Assembly: GCA_964427005.1 (NCBI GenBank) | Contig: CAYRTL010000005.1 | Location: 1-64,000, forward strand | Direction: 5' to 3' | Source: JAMXLO01 sp964427005 | GTDB taxonomy: Bacteria > Pseudomonadota > Alphaproteobacteria > Acetobacterales > Acetobacteraceae | DNA: 64,000 bases | Shown here: piece by piece, positions 50,021 through 58,958 of the stretch | Layout of the letters: each line of letters begins with the position of its first letter | Position numbering within the stretch: position 1 is the first letter of the stretch | Made by a program: the position numbers and the translations under genes | Notes under the pieces: model-generated | The model's database searches: none | What the model saw: the letters and a program-made list of their open reading frames with translations, nothing else | What the model was told of the DNA's origin: nothing

Positions 50021-50467
50021 TCAACGCGCGATCAGCACGGGACAAGGTGCAGTTTCGATTACCCGCTTGGCGACGCTGCCCAGCAGGACCTGGGCAATCC
50101 GATTGTGGCTGCGGTGGCCTACCACAAGGAGATCGGCCGTATGATCCTTGGTGGCGGCCACTATTTCGCTCGCCGCCTCGCCGGTGCGAACCGAACAAGT
50201 GATCGGAATATGGGCCTCGCTCGCGAGCCGGTCGCTCAGGAGTGCCAGTTCGTCCTGCGCAGCTTCAATCACGGTGACGCCCGGCGGATTGAGGTCGTGC
50301 TCGTGCCGCAGATAATCGGAGATCTGTCGCTGAGACCGGCTGTCCGGCAACTGGACGACTGTCACGAGGATCAGGTCCGCATTGCACTCGACGGCGAACT
50401 GCAATGCGAGCTTCGCTGTTCGCAGCGACTGCTCTGACTGATCAATGGCACAAAGGATGCGCTGCAT
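50021..50467 (-). CDS. Universal stress protein, UspA family
   Basis: Cytoplasmic alpha/beta protein of 148 residues from ATG 50467 (QRILCAIDQSEQSLRTAKLALQFA). The ATP-binding signature is DLLVVGHRSHNRIAQVLLGSVAKRVIETAPCPVLIAR, the G-x2-G-x9-GS-type loop in slightly altered form (GHRSHN). GTG 50491 is a possible earlier start. Stress proteins of this kind are often under FNR/FixK-type control, and such a box lies upstream of the next gene on this strand. Confidence 0.9.
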   Translation of the reverse strand: MQRILCAIDQSEQSLRTAKLALQFAVECNADLILVTVVQLPDSRSQRQISDYLRHEHDLNPPGVTVIEAAQDELALLSDRLASEAHIPITCSVRTGEAASEIVAATKDHTADLLVVGHRSHNRIAQVLLGSVAKRVIETAPCPVLIAR

Positions 50468-50494
50468 GACACATGCCGCATTTTCAACCACATG

Positions 50495-50531
50495 AGCCGT
50501 TCACCCTCTCGTCGGATACAGGTGAACGGCT
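50495..50531. terminator. Hairpin between the repeat protein and uspA genes
   Basis: A perfect 11-base stem, AGCCGTTCACC (50495-50505) and GGTGAACGGCT (50521-50531), with a 15-base loop. On the minus strand it lies 24 bases after the repeat-protein gene. No T run follows, so it may attenuate or protect mRNA rather than fully stop transcription into uspA. Confidence 0.5.
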
Positions 50532-50555
50532 ACCCAACCTCTGGATCAGCGTCGT

Positions 50556-51056
50556 TTACTTGCAGGCGACCACAACGCTGTTGTTGCCCTGGTTCTCATT
50601 CGGCGGGGCAAACTGCTGATACGCGACACTGTTGTTGCCCTCGTTCTGGTTCGGCGGGGCGAACTGGTAGTTAGCAGCGCTGTTCGCACCCTGGTTCTCG
50701 TTCGGNNNNNNNNNNNNNNNNNNNNNNNNNNNNNNNNNNNNNNNNNNNNNNNNNNNNNNNNNNNNNNNNNNNNNNNNNNNNNNNNNNNNNNNNNNNNNNN
50801 NNNNNGGGGCGAACTGCTGATACGCGACACTGTTGTTGCCCTCGTTCTGGTTCGGTGGGGCGAACTGGTAGTTAGCAGCGCTGTTCGCACCCTGGTTCTC
50901 GTTCGGTGGGGCGAACTGCTGATACGCGACGCTGCTGTTGCCCTGGTTCTGGTTCGGTGGCGCGAACTGATAATTCGATACCACGCAGGCGGCGTAGCCT
51001 GTGCCAGTGAATGCCAGGCCCAATGCCACGGCTGCCGTGAGGGTCCGGAAGTTCAT
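50556..51056 (-). CDS. Secreted protein of 17-residue NQ-rich repeats (interrupted by assembly gap)
   Basis: The signal peptide MNFRTLTAAVALGLAFTGTG ends at YAA, then CVVS and at least six copies of a 17-residue unit alternating between NYQFAPPNQNxGNxSVA and YQQFAPPNENQGANSAA, closing with a short VVVACK. One Cys lies before and one after the repeat block. Each unit carries Q-x-F-A-P-P-N-x-N-x-G, so the mature protein is very rich in N, Q and P. A 100-N gap falls inside the fourth unit. AGGAG seven bases before ATG 51056. An FNR-type box lies upstream. No known family; an extracellular fibre or adhesive is one guess. Confidence 0.75.
   Translation of the reverse strand: MNFRTLTAAVALGLAFTGTGYAACVVSNYQFAPPNQNQGNSSVAYQQFAPPNENQGANSAANYQFAPPNQNEGNNSVAYQQFAXXXXXXXXXXXXXXXXXXXXXXXXXXXXXXXXXXPNENQGANSAANYQFAPPNQNEGNNSVAYQQFAPPNENQGNNSVVVACK
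50706..50805. other. Assembly gap of 100 N
   Basis: One hundred N placed inside nearly identical tandem repeats. Flanking codons show that both edges lie in the same repeat type, one base short of a complete Pro-Pro. If repeats stay regular, the missing length should be 1 plus a multiple of 102 bases, so 100 is most likely a placeholder. Confidence 0.95.
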
Positions 51057-51121
51057 TTTGACGCTCCTGTTGATTACTGAGACATTAAGGAGCCGTCTCG
51101 CATATTAATCGGGCGGCAGCA

Positions 51122-51135
51122 TTGATCTGGATCAA
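51122..51135 (-). promoter_or_regulatory. FNR/FixK-type binding site ahead of the repeat-protein gene
   Basis: TTGATCTGGATCAA is a perfect TTGAT-N4-ATCAA palindrome, differing from the one at 29624-29637 at a single base. It is 65 bases upstream of ATG 51056. A TAATAT (51107-51102, minus strand) is closer to the box than a standard class II promoter would have, so promoter geometry is unresolved. The S10 peptidase gene ends 39 bases on the other side and is not downstream of the site. Confidence 0.65.
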
Positions 51136-51173
51136 AGCTGCTCTGGTGGGCCCGCATTGATGCCACGGCAGGA

Positions 51174-52679
51174 TCATCGCGAACTGAACAGCCTCGCCGC
51201 CTCATTGCGCAGCGCAGCGCGTGAACCATCATCGATGTAGAACATATGCCCGCCCGGAAGCACCGACAGACGAATCCGGGATGTAACCGCCTCGTCGGGT
51301 ACCTGGTCGAGCAGTAACTGGGTCCCGAAATACGGCGTGATCAGGTCATATAAACCGTGCGTGATCAGCACCGTCAGGCGGGAATCAAGCGCAAGTGCGC
51401 TGCGCAGCGCGTTCATCGACTGAGGCGCGTTCCAGATGCCGCGGCCCCAATCCCACATGCGGTTGGCCTCGGCATTTTCCAGCCGATATTCGGTATCCGG
51501 GCGCCAGTTCAGCCGCGACTCATAGACCGCGAGCATTGCACTGCTGACCGGGGCCTTCAGACCCTCCAGCACAGGGTCCGGGTAATCGCTGAGTGCCTGT
51601 AGCGGGAATGGATCAGCAGTGGTGATCGTGGCGTCGTATATGCTGCCTACGCGTTCGGCAGCCCGATCGAGCTCGTGCAGGAACACATCGTCGCTGAGCA
51701 GTCCGTGGTACCGGCGGACCAGCGCAAGGTCGAGGCCGGTCAATTCCGCGACGCGCGCGCTGCGCCGGCTGACCGCTTGCGAATCTGTCTCACCGCGCGT
51801 CACGTCTATGAGATATTCCGAAATGGCATAGCGCTCGACGTCGCCGAGTTGATCGCGCGTAACCGGTCCGCGCTTGGCACGCGCCGCGGCGACCATCGAT
51901 GGCAGGCGCATCACGTAGATGAACGGGTCGAAAGCCGAGCTGCGGCCGCCAAAGTCGAGCGCCGGCGAGATCAGCACGAGACCCGAAACGCCGGTGCCGT
52001 GGTTTGCCGCAAGTTCGCGCGCGAGCCGCGGGACACGGAAGCCGCCATAACTCTCGCCCAGCAGGTATTTTGGCGAAACATTCCGCCCAAACCTGTCGAG
52101 CCAGCGGCGGATCCCCTCGGCCAGCGACTGCACATCGCCGGTGACCGACCAGAACTTGCGGCGGCCCTCCTCGTTGCTGGCGAGAATGCGCGAGTAGCCG
52201 GTTCCAGCTGGATCGATGAACACCAGGTCGGTGAAGTCAAGCCAGGTCTCCGCGTTGGCGATCGGTTCGGGGGAAGCCGAGGGCGCGGTGGCCTCGCCGC
52301 CCAGCGGAATGCGCCAGGGCCCGACTGCGCCAACGTTCAGCCAGGCCGAGGCGAAGCCAGGCCCCCCATTGAAGACGAACGTAACAGGGCGATGCGCCTT
52401 CTCGGCGCCGTCCAGTTGGAAAGCGACGAACGCGAGTTCCGCAGTTGGCGTATTCTTCGCCTCGTCGAGGCGGATCGCTCCGGCAGTCGCCTGAAAACGT
52501 AAGCTACGATCCGGAAGATCGAGCGTGTGCCGCGTGGTCACATCCTCGGGCAGACGATGAGGTTCCGGTTTCACCTCGTCTGGCCGAGGGTTTTGGGCGT
52601 GAGCCACCGCCGCGGCGCCGACCCAGGCCGCGCCGGCAAGCGAAAGCGCCCGCCGCCGGTCGATGCCGTTCCTGCTCAT
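51174..52679 (-). CDS. Serine carboxypeptidase, family S10
   Basis: Exported peptidase of 501 residues. The N-terminus has DRRRALSLAGAAWVGAAAVAHAQ, a Tat-type signal. FVFNGGPGFASAWLNVGAVGP is the oxyanion region. The nucleophile is the Ser of LLGESYGGFR; the acid is Asp in LYDLITPYFGT and the His is in LPGGHMFY. The FIDPAGTGYSR motif is another S10 mark. It would remove C-terminal residues from peptides in the periplasm. It is 80 bases downstream of the membrane protein gene at 52760 on the same strand, so the two may be cotranscribed. Confidence 0.92.
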   Translation of the reverse strand: MSRNGIDRRRALSLAGAAWVGAAAVAHAQNPRPDEVKPEPHRLPEDVTTRHTLDLPDRSLRFQATAGAIRLDEAKNTPTAELAFVAFQLDGAEKAHRPVTFVFNGGPGFASAWLNVGAVGPWRIPLGGEATAPSASPEPIANAETWLDFTDLVFIDPAGTGYSRILASNEEGRRKFWSVTGDVQSLAEGIRRWLDRFGRNVSPKYLLGESYGGFRVPRLARELAANHGTGVSGLVLISPALDFGGRSSAFDPFIYVMRLPSMVAAARAKRGPVTRDQLGDVERYAISEYLIDVTRGETDSQAVSRRSARVAELTGLDLALVRRYHGLLSDDVFLHELDRAAERVGSIYDATITTADPFPLQALSDYPDPVLEGLKAPVSSAMLAVYESRLNWRPDTEYRLENAEANRMWDWGRGIWNAPQSMNALRSALALDSRLTVLITHGLYDLITPYFGTQLLLDQVPDEAVTSRIRLSVLPGGHMFYIDDGSRAALRNEAARLFSSR

Positions 52680-52759
52680 GTCGAATGCCGATCCCCCGCC
52701 AGCCGTGCGGCATCATCATGGTGATCAGCACGGCTGCACGAAAGCCCGGTGCGGGCAGA

Positions 52760-53293
52760 TCAGACAGGCGAAGTACGAGTGCCCGATCTGGCCGCGCCGC
52801 GCACGCTTTCGATGCCACGAGGGAAGCCGCTCCGGTCACTGTAGCGGCGCCATTCGCCTCTCCGTCGGCTATGGCGCGCTGTGACCATTTCCCCCACCAG
52901 AACGTCGAGGAACGTGATGCCCAAGACGAGACCAATCGCGAGCTCCACGTTGCCGCGCTTCGGATTGCTGCTGCGGCACGCCGAGGCAAGTGTCGCCAGG
53001 TCGAGGCCGTCTCCGACCACGCGGCTCCAGAGGCCGATTTGCTTGTCCGGCGAGAGCGAAACAACGCCGGAGCCGATTTCGCGGGCGCCATAGGCCCGGA
53101 CGAGGGGTTCATTTCCCTCCATGCCGAGTGCCCGCGTGATCCGGCGCGGCGCGAGCAACTCGGTAAGACCAAGGGCCACGCTGAACCAACCCAGAAAACG
53201 GGCCAGCCGGTCACTGCTGCTCATCGAGCTTGGCCCGGAGCTGAGGACCTTGGGATCCCCTTCCGAGCGGGTGATGTTCGAGATGTAGGTCAC
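52760..53293 (-). CDS. Small membrane protein (DUF4267-like)
   Basis: Protein of 177 residues from GTG 53293, which has GAGGG about seven bases before it. Features are ARFLGWFSVALGLTELLAP, VRAYGAREIGSGVVSL, LWSRVVGDGLDLATLA and LAIGLVLGITFLDVLVGEM, giving three or four membrane helices, with the RAxGxREIGxG pattern seen in DUF4267-type and cyclase/dehydrase-linked proteins. It starts 17 bases after the stop of the zinc alcohol dehydrogenase; this pairing is familiar from other alphaproteobacteria, and the function is unknown. Confidence 0.68.
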   Translation of the reverse strand: MTYISNITRSEGDPKVLSSGPSSMSSSDRLARFLGWFSVALGLTELLAPRRITRALGMEGNEPLVRAYGAREIGSGVVSLSPDKQIGLWSRVVGDGLDLATLASACRSSNPKRGNVELAIGLVLGITFLDVLVGEMVTARHSRRRGEWRRYSDRSGFPRGIESVRGAARSGTRTSPV

Positions 53294-53310
53294 AGTATTC
53301 CCTCGCCGGT

Positions 53311-54486
53311 TCAGGGTTTCAGGACGACTTTGATGCAACTGTCCTGCTTGTCGCGGAACACCCTGTACATCTCAGGGCCGTCCTCCAGCCTGGCGGTATG
53401 CGTCACGACGAAGGAGGGGTCGATCTGGCCGTCCTCGATGCGGCGTAGCAGGTCATCCGTCCAGCGTCTCACATGTGTCTGGCCCGTGCGGAAGGTCAGC
53501 CCCTTGTTCATCGCCAATCCCATGGGGATCTTGTCGACGAGACCGCCATAGACTCCGGGGATCGAGACCACGCCTGCCGGACGGCAGACGTAAATGATCT
53601 CGCGCAGCACGTGCGGACGATCGCTCTCGAGCGCCAGCATCTGCTTGGCTCGGTCATAGATCGTATCGGGCATCGACAGCGATACGTGGCTCTCCATGCC
53701 GATGGCGTCGATGCATTTCTCCGGGCCTTTGCCATCGGTCAGGTCGTTCAACCGCCCGATGACGCTTTCCTCTTCGAAGTTGATCGTGATGGCCCCACCG
53801 GCTTCCGCCATGCTGAGCCGCTCGGGTAGATGGTCAATCGCCACGACCTGCTTCGCGCCGAGGAGAATGGCGCTGCGGATAGCCATCTGGCCGACAGGAC
53901 CGCAGCCCCAGATGGCCACGGTGTCGGTCTCCTCGATGTCGCATTGCGCTGCGGCTTGCCAGCCGGTGGGAAAGATGTCGCCCAGGAACAGCACCTGCTC
54001 ATCGGTCAGGCTGCCCGGGACCTTGATATGAGTCTGATCCGCGTAGGGAACCCGAAGATATTCGGCTTGCCCTCCTGGATAACCACCGGTGAGATGCGTG
54101 TAGCCGAACAGGCCGGCGGTCGTGTGGCCGAACACCTTTTCCGCCAGATACTTCTTGCGATTGGTGGTCTCGCAGACCGAGAAGTTGCCGCGCCTGCACT
54201 GTTCGCATTGGCCGCAGTTGATCGTGAACGGCACGACGATACGGTCGCCCACTTTGAGGTTGCCGTTCACACCCGAGCCGACTTCGATCACTTCACCCAT
54301 CATCTCGTGGCCCATGATGTCGCCCGGGAGCATCGCGGGAATGAAGTTGTGGAACAGGTGCAGGTCCGAGCCACAGATCGCGCAACTCGTAACCTTGATG
54401 ATGGCATCCCGGGGATCCTGGATCTCCGGATCAGTCACCGAATCGCAGCGGATGTCTTCCTTGCCGTGCCAAACCAGCGCTCGCAT
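53311..54486 (-). CDS. Zinc-dependent alcohol dehydrogenase
   Basis: Medium-chain dehydrogenase of 391 residues. Catalytic zinc ligands are the Cys in CAICGSDLHLF and the His-Glu in GDIMGHEMMGEV. The structural-zinc Cys cluster is NCGQCEQCRRGNFSVC. The cofactor loop is VAIWGCGPVGQMAI followed by VVAIDHLPERL (Asp favours NAD). It resembles glutathione-independent formaldehyde dehydrogenase and the threonine-dehydrogenase-like group with long C-terminal halves. The exact substrate is unknown. It is divergent from RNase D and probably in operon with the downstream membrane protein. Confidence 0.92.
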   Translation of the reverse strand: MRALVWHGKEDIRCDSVTDPEIQDPRDAIIKVTSCAICGSDLHLFHNFIPAMLPGDIMGHEMMGEVIEVGSGVNGNLKVGDRIVVPFTINCGQCEQCRRGNFSVCETTNRKKYLAEKVFGHTTAGLFGYTHLTGGYPGGQAEYLRVPYADQTHIKVPGSLTDEQVLFLGDIFPTGWQAAAQCDIEETDTVAIWGCGPVGQMAIRSAILLGAKQVVAIDHLPERLSMAEAGGAITINFEEESVIGRLNDLTDGKGPEKCIDAIGMESHVSLSMPDTIYDRAKQMLALESDRPHVLREIIYVCRPAGVVSIPGVYGGLVDKIPMGLAMNKGLTFRTGQTHVRRWTDDLLRRIEDGQIDPSFVVTHTARLEDGPEMYRVFRDKQDSCIKVVLKP

Positions 54487-54652
54487 TGGGTGGGATCTCC
54501 CGCAATTGGATCATCAATGCCGCAGGCTCCCGCGCGTTCCGCCGACACTGCGACGTGAAGCAACTTCCGGGGCCGCTCTCCTGTCGCACCCAGCCTCAAA
54601 CAGGTCTCCGACGATTTTGCCGTTGGGGCCGTCGGGCGTGTAGAAACGGTAG

Positions 54653-55837
54653 ATGCCTCGCCCCTCCCGCGTCGAATTTCCTACGCCCACCCTGATCGAG
54701 AGTACTGAAGCACTCGGCGCCCTTTGCGGCCGGCTCGCGACGGAGGAATTCGTTACAGTCGATACCGAGTTCATGCGCGAGCGGACCTATTGGCCCGAGC
54801 TCTGTGTCGTGCAGCTTGCCGGGGCACATGAAGTCGCTGTGGTTGATGCGCAGGTGCCCGGACTTGACCTGGCTCCACTCGGGGACCTTCTGGCCAATCA
54901 GGCAGTAATGAAGGTGTTCCACGCGGCGCGCCAGGACATAGAGATCTTCGTGCAATGGTTCGGCGACGTACCCAAGCCTCTGTTCGACACACAGATCGCG
55001 GCGATGGTGGCGGGTTTCGGCGAGCAGGTCGGCTACGATGCCATCGTCGCGGCATTGACCGGCGGTTCGATCGACAAGGCGCATCGTTTCAGCGACTGGT
55101 CTGCCCGGCCGCTGTCGGCCTCGCAGATCGCGTATGCCGCAGCCGATGTGACGTACCTCCGGCAGGTTTACAGCAAGCTGCGTGCGCGGCTTGAACAGGA
55201 GGATCGGCTCGACTGGGTGGCCGAGGAGATGGCGGATCTCGCCGATCCCGCCAAATACAGGCCGGATCCGGAGACCATGTGGGAGAGGCTGCGCCCGCGC
55301 AGCGGCAACCGGCGGTTCCTGGGCATCGTGCGTGCGCTGGCGGCTTGGCGCGAGCGGGAAGCGCAGCGGGTCAACATTCCACGCCAACGGCTGCTCCGCG
55401 ATGAGGGGCTGCTGGAGATTGCCGCCACCGCACCGGACAATCCTGACGCACTGGCACGGGCCCGCGGTGTTAGCCGGGGTTTCGCCGAGGGGCGCACTGG
55501 CGCTTCGCTGCTCGCGGCAATCGCGGAGGCAAAGGCGCTCCCTGAGGAAGCTCTGCCAGAGGCGCCGCGCTCGCGCGAGGGCAGCAGACCGTCACCAGCG
55601 CTCGTTGCCTTGCTGAAGGTCCTGCTCGCCGCGAAGAGCGAGCATCACCATGTGGCAACGCGGCTGGTTGCCAGTTCCGAGGATATCGACCGCTTGGCAA
55701 GCGAGGACGCGCCCGATATCGCCGCTCTGCACGGCTGGCGGCGCGAAGTGTTTGGCGAGGACGCGTTGGCTCTGAAGCAGGGGCGCATTGCGCTTGGCGT
55801 GTCCGGCCGGCGCGTCAAACTGATCCCGGCAACCTGA
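54653..55837 (+). CDS. rnd: Ribonuclease D
   Basis: 3'-5' exoribonuclease of 394 residues that trims tRNA and other small RNA ends. The DEDD catalytic residues are visible: D and E in VTVDTEFMRERTYWP, D in KVFHAARQDIEIF, and D with Tyr in YAAADVTYLRQVY. An HRDC domain follows at about 210-290 (ALAAWREREAQRVNIPRQRLLRDEGLLEIA). The C-terminal tail helps substrate binding in relatives. ATG 54653 has no strong ribosome site but gives the normal beginning. The protein is complete. Confidence 0.95.
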   Translation: MPRPSRVEFPTPTLIESTEALGALCGRLATEEFVTVDTEFMRERTYWPELCVVQLAGAHEVAVVDAQVPGLDLAPLGDLLANQAVMKVFHAARQDIEIFVQWFGDVPKPLFDTQIAAMVAGFGEQVGYDAIVAALTGGSIDKAHRFSDWSARPLSASQIAYAAADVTYLRQVYSKLRARLEQEDRLDWVAEEMADLADPAKYRPDPETMWERLRPRSGNRRFLGIVRALAAWREREAQRVNIPRQRLLRDEGLLEIAATAPDNPDALARARGVSRGFAEGRTGASLLAAIAEAKALPEEALPEAPRSREGSRPSPALVALLKVLLAAKSEHHHVATRLVASSEDIDRLASEDAPDIAALHGWRREVFGEDALALKQGRIALGVSGRRVKLIPAT

Positions 55838-55911
55838 CCTGTGGGCAGCTCGGCCTGAACCATGTAATAGTTCGGTTGGGCAAGAATTGGGGGGCGGACG
55901 GTTTTCGAGCC

Positions 55912-58089
55912 ATGCGCGGCACCAGCACGCGGCTGCATTATGTACCTCCCCCTGTCCTGCGGCTGGTCGTGGTGCTGCTCGCCTTGATCATCATCATCGC
56001 GAATGGCGCGATGGCCGTCATCGTCCTTTGGCAGCAACGAGACTCCGATTCCCGTGTTGGCCGCGCCCTTCAGGCTATGCTGGCGCTGAAGGAGCTCGCA
56101 GACCTGACTGAAGGCAGCGGCAAAAGCTTACGCGTCTACCTGCTCACTGGAGATACATATTGGCTGGACTCTTATCGAACGCGGGTACGCGAACTGCCGG
56201 AGGAATTGCTTCGCCTTCGTGATCTGATAGCCGATGATGGTACCCAGATCAGCCGCCTGGAGCGGTTGGTGACGATGATCGATTTTGATCGAGCCGCGCT
56301 GGCCGCGTCCCTGACTGCGAATGAGCAGTCGATAGATCTGCATCCATCGTCCCAGGAACTGGTCTCCGGCGCGAATCGCACGAACCACATCGTCACTGCG
56401 GTTGACGAGATGCTGCAGAGCGAGGCGAAGCTGCTCGAGGGGCATATTTCGCTCGACAGTTCGCACGGCAAAATCGCACTGGCGACGGTTTTCCTTGGCA
56501 CGATAGGCGGCATCGTGCTCATCGGCTTCATCTTCCTGCTGATGCGCCGGGACGTGCGGCAGAGCGAGCAACTGGCTGAGGCGCAATCCGGTGCGCTGCT
56601 CGAAAGCGAGCTACGTTTCCGCCGTATCTTTGAGCAGAGCCCTGTCGGTATCGTGCTGATAGAGCAGGACGGACGGCGCATTGTTCAGGCGAATCCTGCC
56701 TTCTGCCGCATGGTCGGTTACGATGGCGATGCCATATCCGGCATGGCGATCGCGGACATGACGCACGTCGACGATCGCCGTCTGCTGACCGATGCGATCG
56801 CGCGAGGTACTGATGCGGATGGCGTGGAAATCCGCCACGTCACCCGTTCGGGCGTGATTGCGTGGGCGAGGGTGCATCTCGCCGCATTAAGCACATCAGA
56901 CGAACGGCCGGGCTACCTGCTGGCCCTGGTAGAGGACGTCACCCGGGAGAAGCGCGTGGAAGCCGAGTTGCGGCAGGCGCAGAAGATGGAGGCGATCGGT
57001 CAACTCACTGGGGGTATCGCACACGACTTCAATAACCTGCTGGGTGTCATTATCGGTAACGTCGAGTTCCTGATCGATGCGGCGCAGGGCAACCAGGAGC
57101 AGGTATATCTGGCGAAGGAAATTCTCGACAGCGCGCTCAGCGGAGCCGATTTGACACGGCGGCTGCTCGCATTTGCGCGTCGCCAGGCTCTGCAGCCGCG
57201 GATAACCGACCTGAATGCGTATCTGCCGAACCACATCACAATCCTGCGACGGCTGCTTGGGGAAACCATCCAGATCAACGCCACGCTGGCTGGGAATTTG
57301 TGGCCGACGAGGGCTGATCCTTCTCAGGTTGGCGATGCGCTGCTCAATCTGACGATCAACGCGCGGGATGCGATGCCGCATGGCGGGCGCATCTGGATAG
57401 AGACCGCCAATGCGCATCTGCAGGCGGAGGGGCAGGCCGTCGAAGTGACGCCAGGCGATTACGTGGTTCTGTCCGTGAGCGATACCGGAACAGGAATGAC
57501 GGCAGAAGTGCTGGAGCGTGTCGTGGAGCCATTCTTTACGACCAAGTCGCCCGGAGCGGGCAGCGGCCTCGGGCTCAGCATGATCTTCGGGTTTGCCAAG
57601 CAGTCGGGTGGGCATCTCAAGGTAGAGAGTGAACTCGGACATGGCACGACGATCCGACTTTATCTGCCACGAGCGGAACTCACCGAAGCGGACTACGCCG
57701 AAGAGGCGCTCGAGGAATCGCTCGCGACTGGCAGCGAAAGCATCCTCCTGGTTGACGACAATCCCGAGATGCGCGCAGTGGCCAGGCGGCACCTGGCCTC
57801 ACTCGGCTATCAGGTGTGCGAGGCGGGCAGCGGGCCCGCGGCTCTTGCGATTCTCCAGGACGGCAGCTTCGACCTGTTGTTCACCGACATCGTCATGCCC
57901 GACGGAATGACCGGCTATCAGTTGGCGGCAGCCGCGCAGGCGCTCCGGCCGGACCTGAAGGTGCTCTACACGACGGGCTACGCCGGGTCTCTCGCCGAGT
58001 GGGCGGAGCCGCAGCGCGGCACGATGCTCCGCAAGCCGTACCGCAAGCAGGTCCTCGCAGCCACGATCAGGGCAGCGTTGGAGGCCTGA
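55912..58089 (+). CDS. Hybrid sensor histidine kinase with PAS and receiver domains
   Basis: Membrane protein of about 725 residues. Two transmembrane helices (LRLVVVLLALIIIIANGAMAV and ALATVFLGTIGGIVLIGFIF) enclose a CHASE3-like periplasmic domain (LTEGSGKSLRVYLLTGDTYW). Then comes a PAS domain (FRRIFEQSPVGIVLIEQDG), a HisKA with phospho-acceptor H371 in GGIAHDFNNLLG (HWE-neighbour type IV), a HATPase (NARDAMPHGG, GTGMTAEV, GSGLGLSMI) and a C-terminal receiver with D659 in FTDIVMPDG. Start ATG 55912 is preferred to TTG 55876. No partner regulator is adjacent. Confidence 0.92.
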   Translation: MRGTSTRLHYVPPPVLRLVVVLLALIIIIANGAMAVIVLWQQRDSDSRVGRALQAMLALKELADLTEGSGKSLRVYLLTGDTYWLDSYRTRVRELPEELLRLRDLIADDGTQISRLERLVTMIDFDRAALAASLTANEQSIDLHPSSQELVSGANRTNHIVTAVDEMLQSEAKLLEGHISLDSSHGKIALATVFLGTIGGIVLIGFIFLLMRRDVRQSEQLAEAQSGALLESELRFRRIFEQSPVGIVLIEQDGRRIVQANPAFCRMVGYDGDAISGMAIADMTHVDDRRLLTDAIARGTDADGVEIRHVTRSGVIAWARVHLAALSTSDERPGYLLALVEDVTREKRVEAELRQAQKMEAIGQLTGGIAHDFNNLLGVIIGNVEFLIDAAQGNQEQVYLAKEILDSALSGADLTRRLLAFARRQALQPRITDLNAYLPNHITILRRLLGETIQINATLAGNLWPTRADPSQVGDALLNLTINARDAMPHGGRIWIETANAHLQAEGQAVEVTPGDYVVLSVSDTGTGMTAEVLERVVEPFFTTKSPGAGSGLGLSMIFGFAKQSGGHLKVESELGHGTTIRLYLPRAELTEADYAEEALEESLATGSESILLVDDNPEMRAVARRHLASLGYQVCEAGSGPAALAILQDGSFDLLFTDIVMPDGMTGYQLAAAAQALRPDLKVLYTTGYAGSLAEWAEPQRGTMLRKPYRKQVLAATIRAALEA

Positions 58090-58092
58090 AAC

Positions 58093-58788
58093 TCAGCCGG
58101 CGGCAGGCGGTGCATTGCCGGCAACTTCGACCAGCAGCTTGCGCAGAATCGCCTCGGCAAAACTGCCCGTATCGCGGGCAACGACGAGGAAGGAATCGGG
58201 ACCGCCAATGACGTTTTCCCGATAATATGCCTCAAGCCCCGGCTCGACCTCGATGATCGGCAGGCCATTGATGGTGACCCCGGCGGCCACCGCCGCGTCG
58301 CGCGCGTCCGTCACCGGCCTGCCATCGTTGTTGGCGCCGTCTCCTGAAACGTCGATGACGCGTCGTGCGGCGATGTATCCGCTGGTCAGCAGCAAGCCGG
58401 TGCAGAAGTCGATTGCGCCGCTGATCGATGTCCAGCCCGGCACCGGACGCAACGCGTCGCGCACCGCCTTGGCAAAACTCTCAGCGGTGTTCTGATCGTG
58501 GATGACCCGCCACGGGACCACCTGGTCCTGCCGTCGTGCATCGGTCCAGGTGACGAAGGTCAGCGCGATGCGCCCGTGCCGGCCGCCCCGCACTGCCTCG
58601 ACAAACGCGCGATTGCGCAACGAGTCCAGATAGCCCTGGATCTGCATGGTCAGGCGCTGCTCGCTGATGCTGCCCGAGCTGTCGACTGCCAGAACGAGCG
58701 CCACATCGACCTCGGCACGGGGCATGCGTTCGACCACGTCGGCCGGTACGGCCAACCTGGTCAGGCGTCGTGCCATGGCGATCGCCAT
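58093..58788 (-). CDS. DUF1194 family von Willebrand factor A-like protein
   Basis: Protein of 231 residues with a VWA fold. The metal-ion-dependent adhesion motif D-x-S-x-S appears as DSSGSIS at 36-42, and RRVIDVSGDGANNDGRPV and GVTINGLPI are typical of DUF1194. Most members are secreted; here the N-terminus MAIAMARRLTRLAVPADV has no convincing signal, so the start may be different or the protein is cytoplasmic. It is convergent with the hybrid kinase, three bases apart. Confidence 0.85.
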   Translation of the reverse strand: MAIAMARRLTRLAVPADVVERMPRAEVDVALVLAVDSSGSISEQRLTMQIQGYLDSLRNRAFVEAVRGGRHGRIALTFVTWTDARRQDQVVPWRVIHDQNTAESFAKAVRDALRPVPGWTSISGAIDFCTGLLLTSGYIAARRVIDVSGDGANNDGRPVTDARDAAVAAGVTINGLPIIEVEPGLEAYYRENVIGGPDSFLVVARDTGSFAEAILRKLLVEVAGNAPPAAG

Positions 58789-58958
58789 TGCCTTCCTTCG
58801 CGTAAAGCTCCCTGCGGGAAGGTTAACAGAATTCCCGCCCCGGCGGGATCGCCATTTACAGCGCGCCGCGGGTTGGACTAGGCAGGCCGGTCTTGCCGCC
58901 GGGTGGATACGTTTTGTAACGGATCAGCAGAAGGTGGCGCTGAAAGATCGGCGGAACT

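Noticed and set aside
50441..50453. A TGATCAA near uspA as a third FNR-type site
   Set aside because: Only the right half matches the consensus, and it lies inside the uspA coding sequence.
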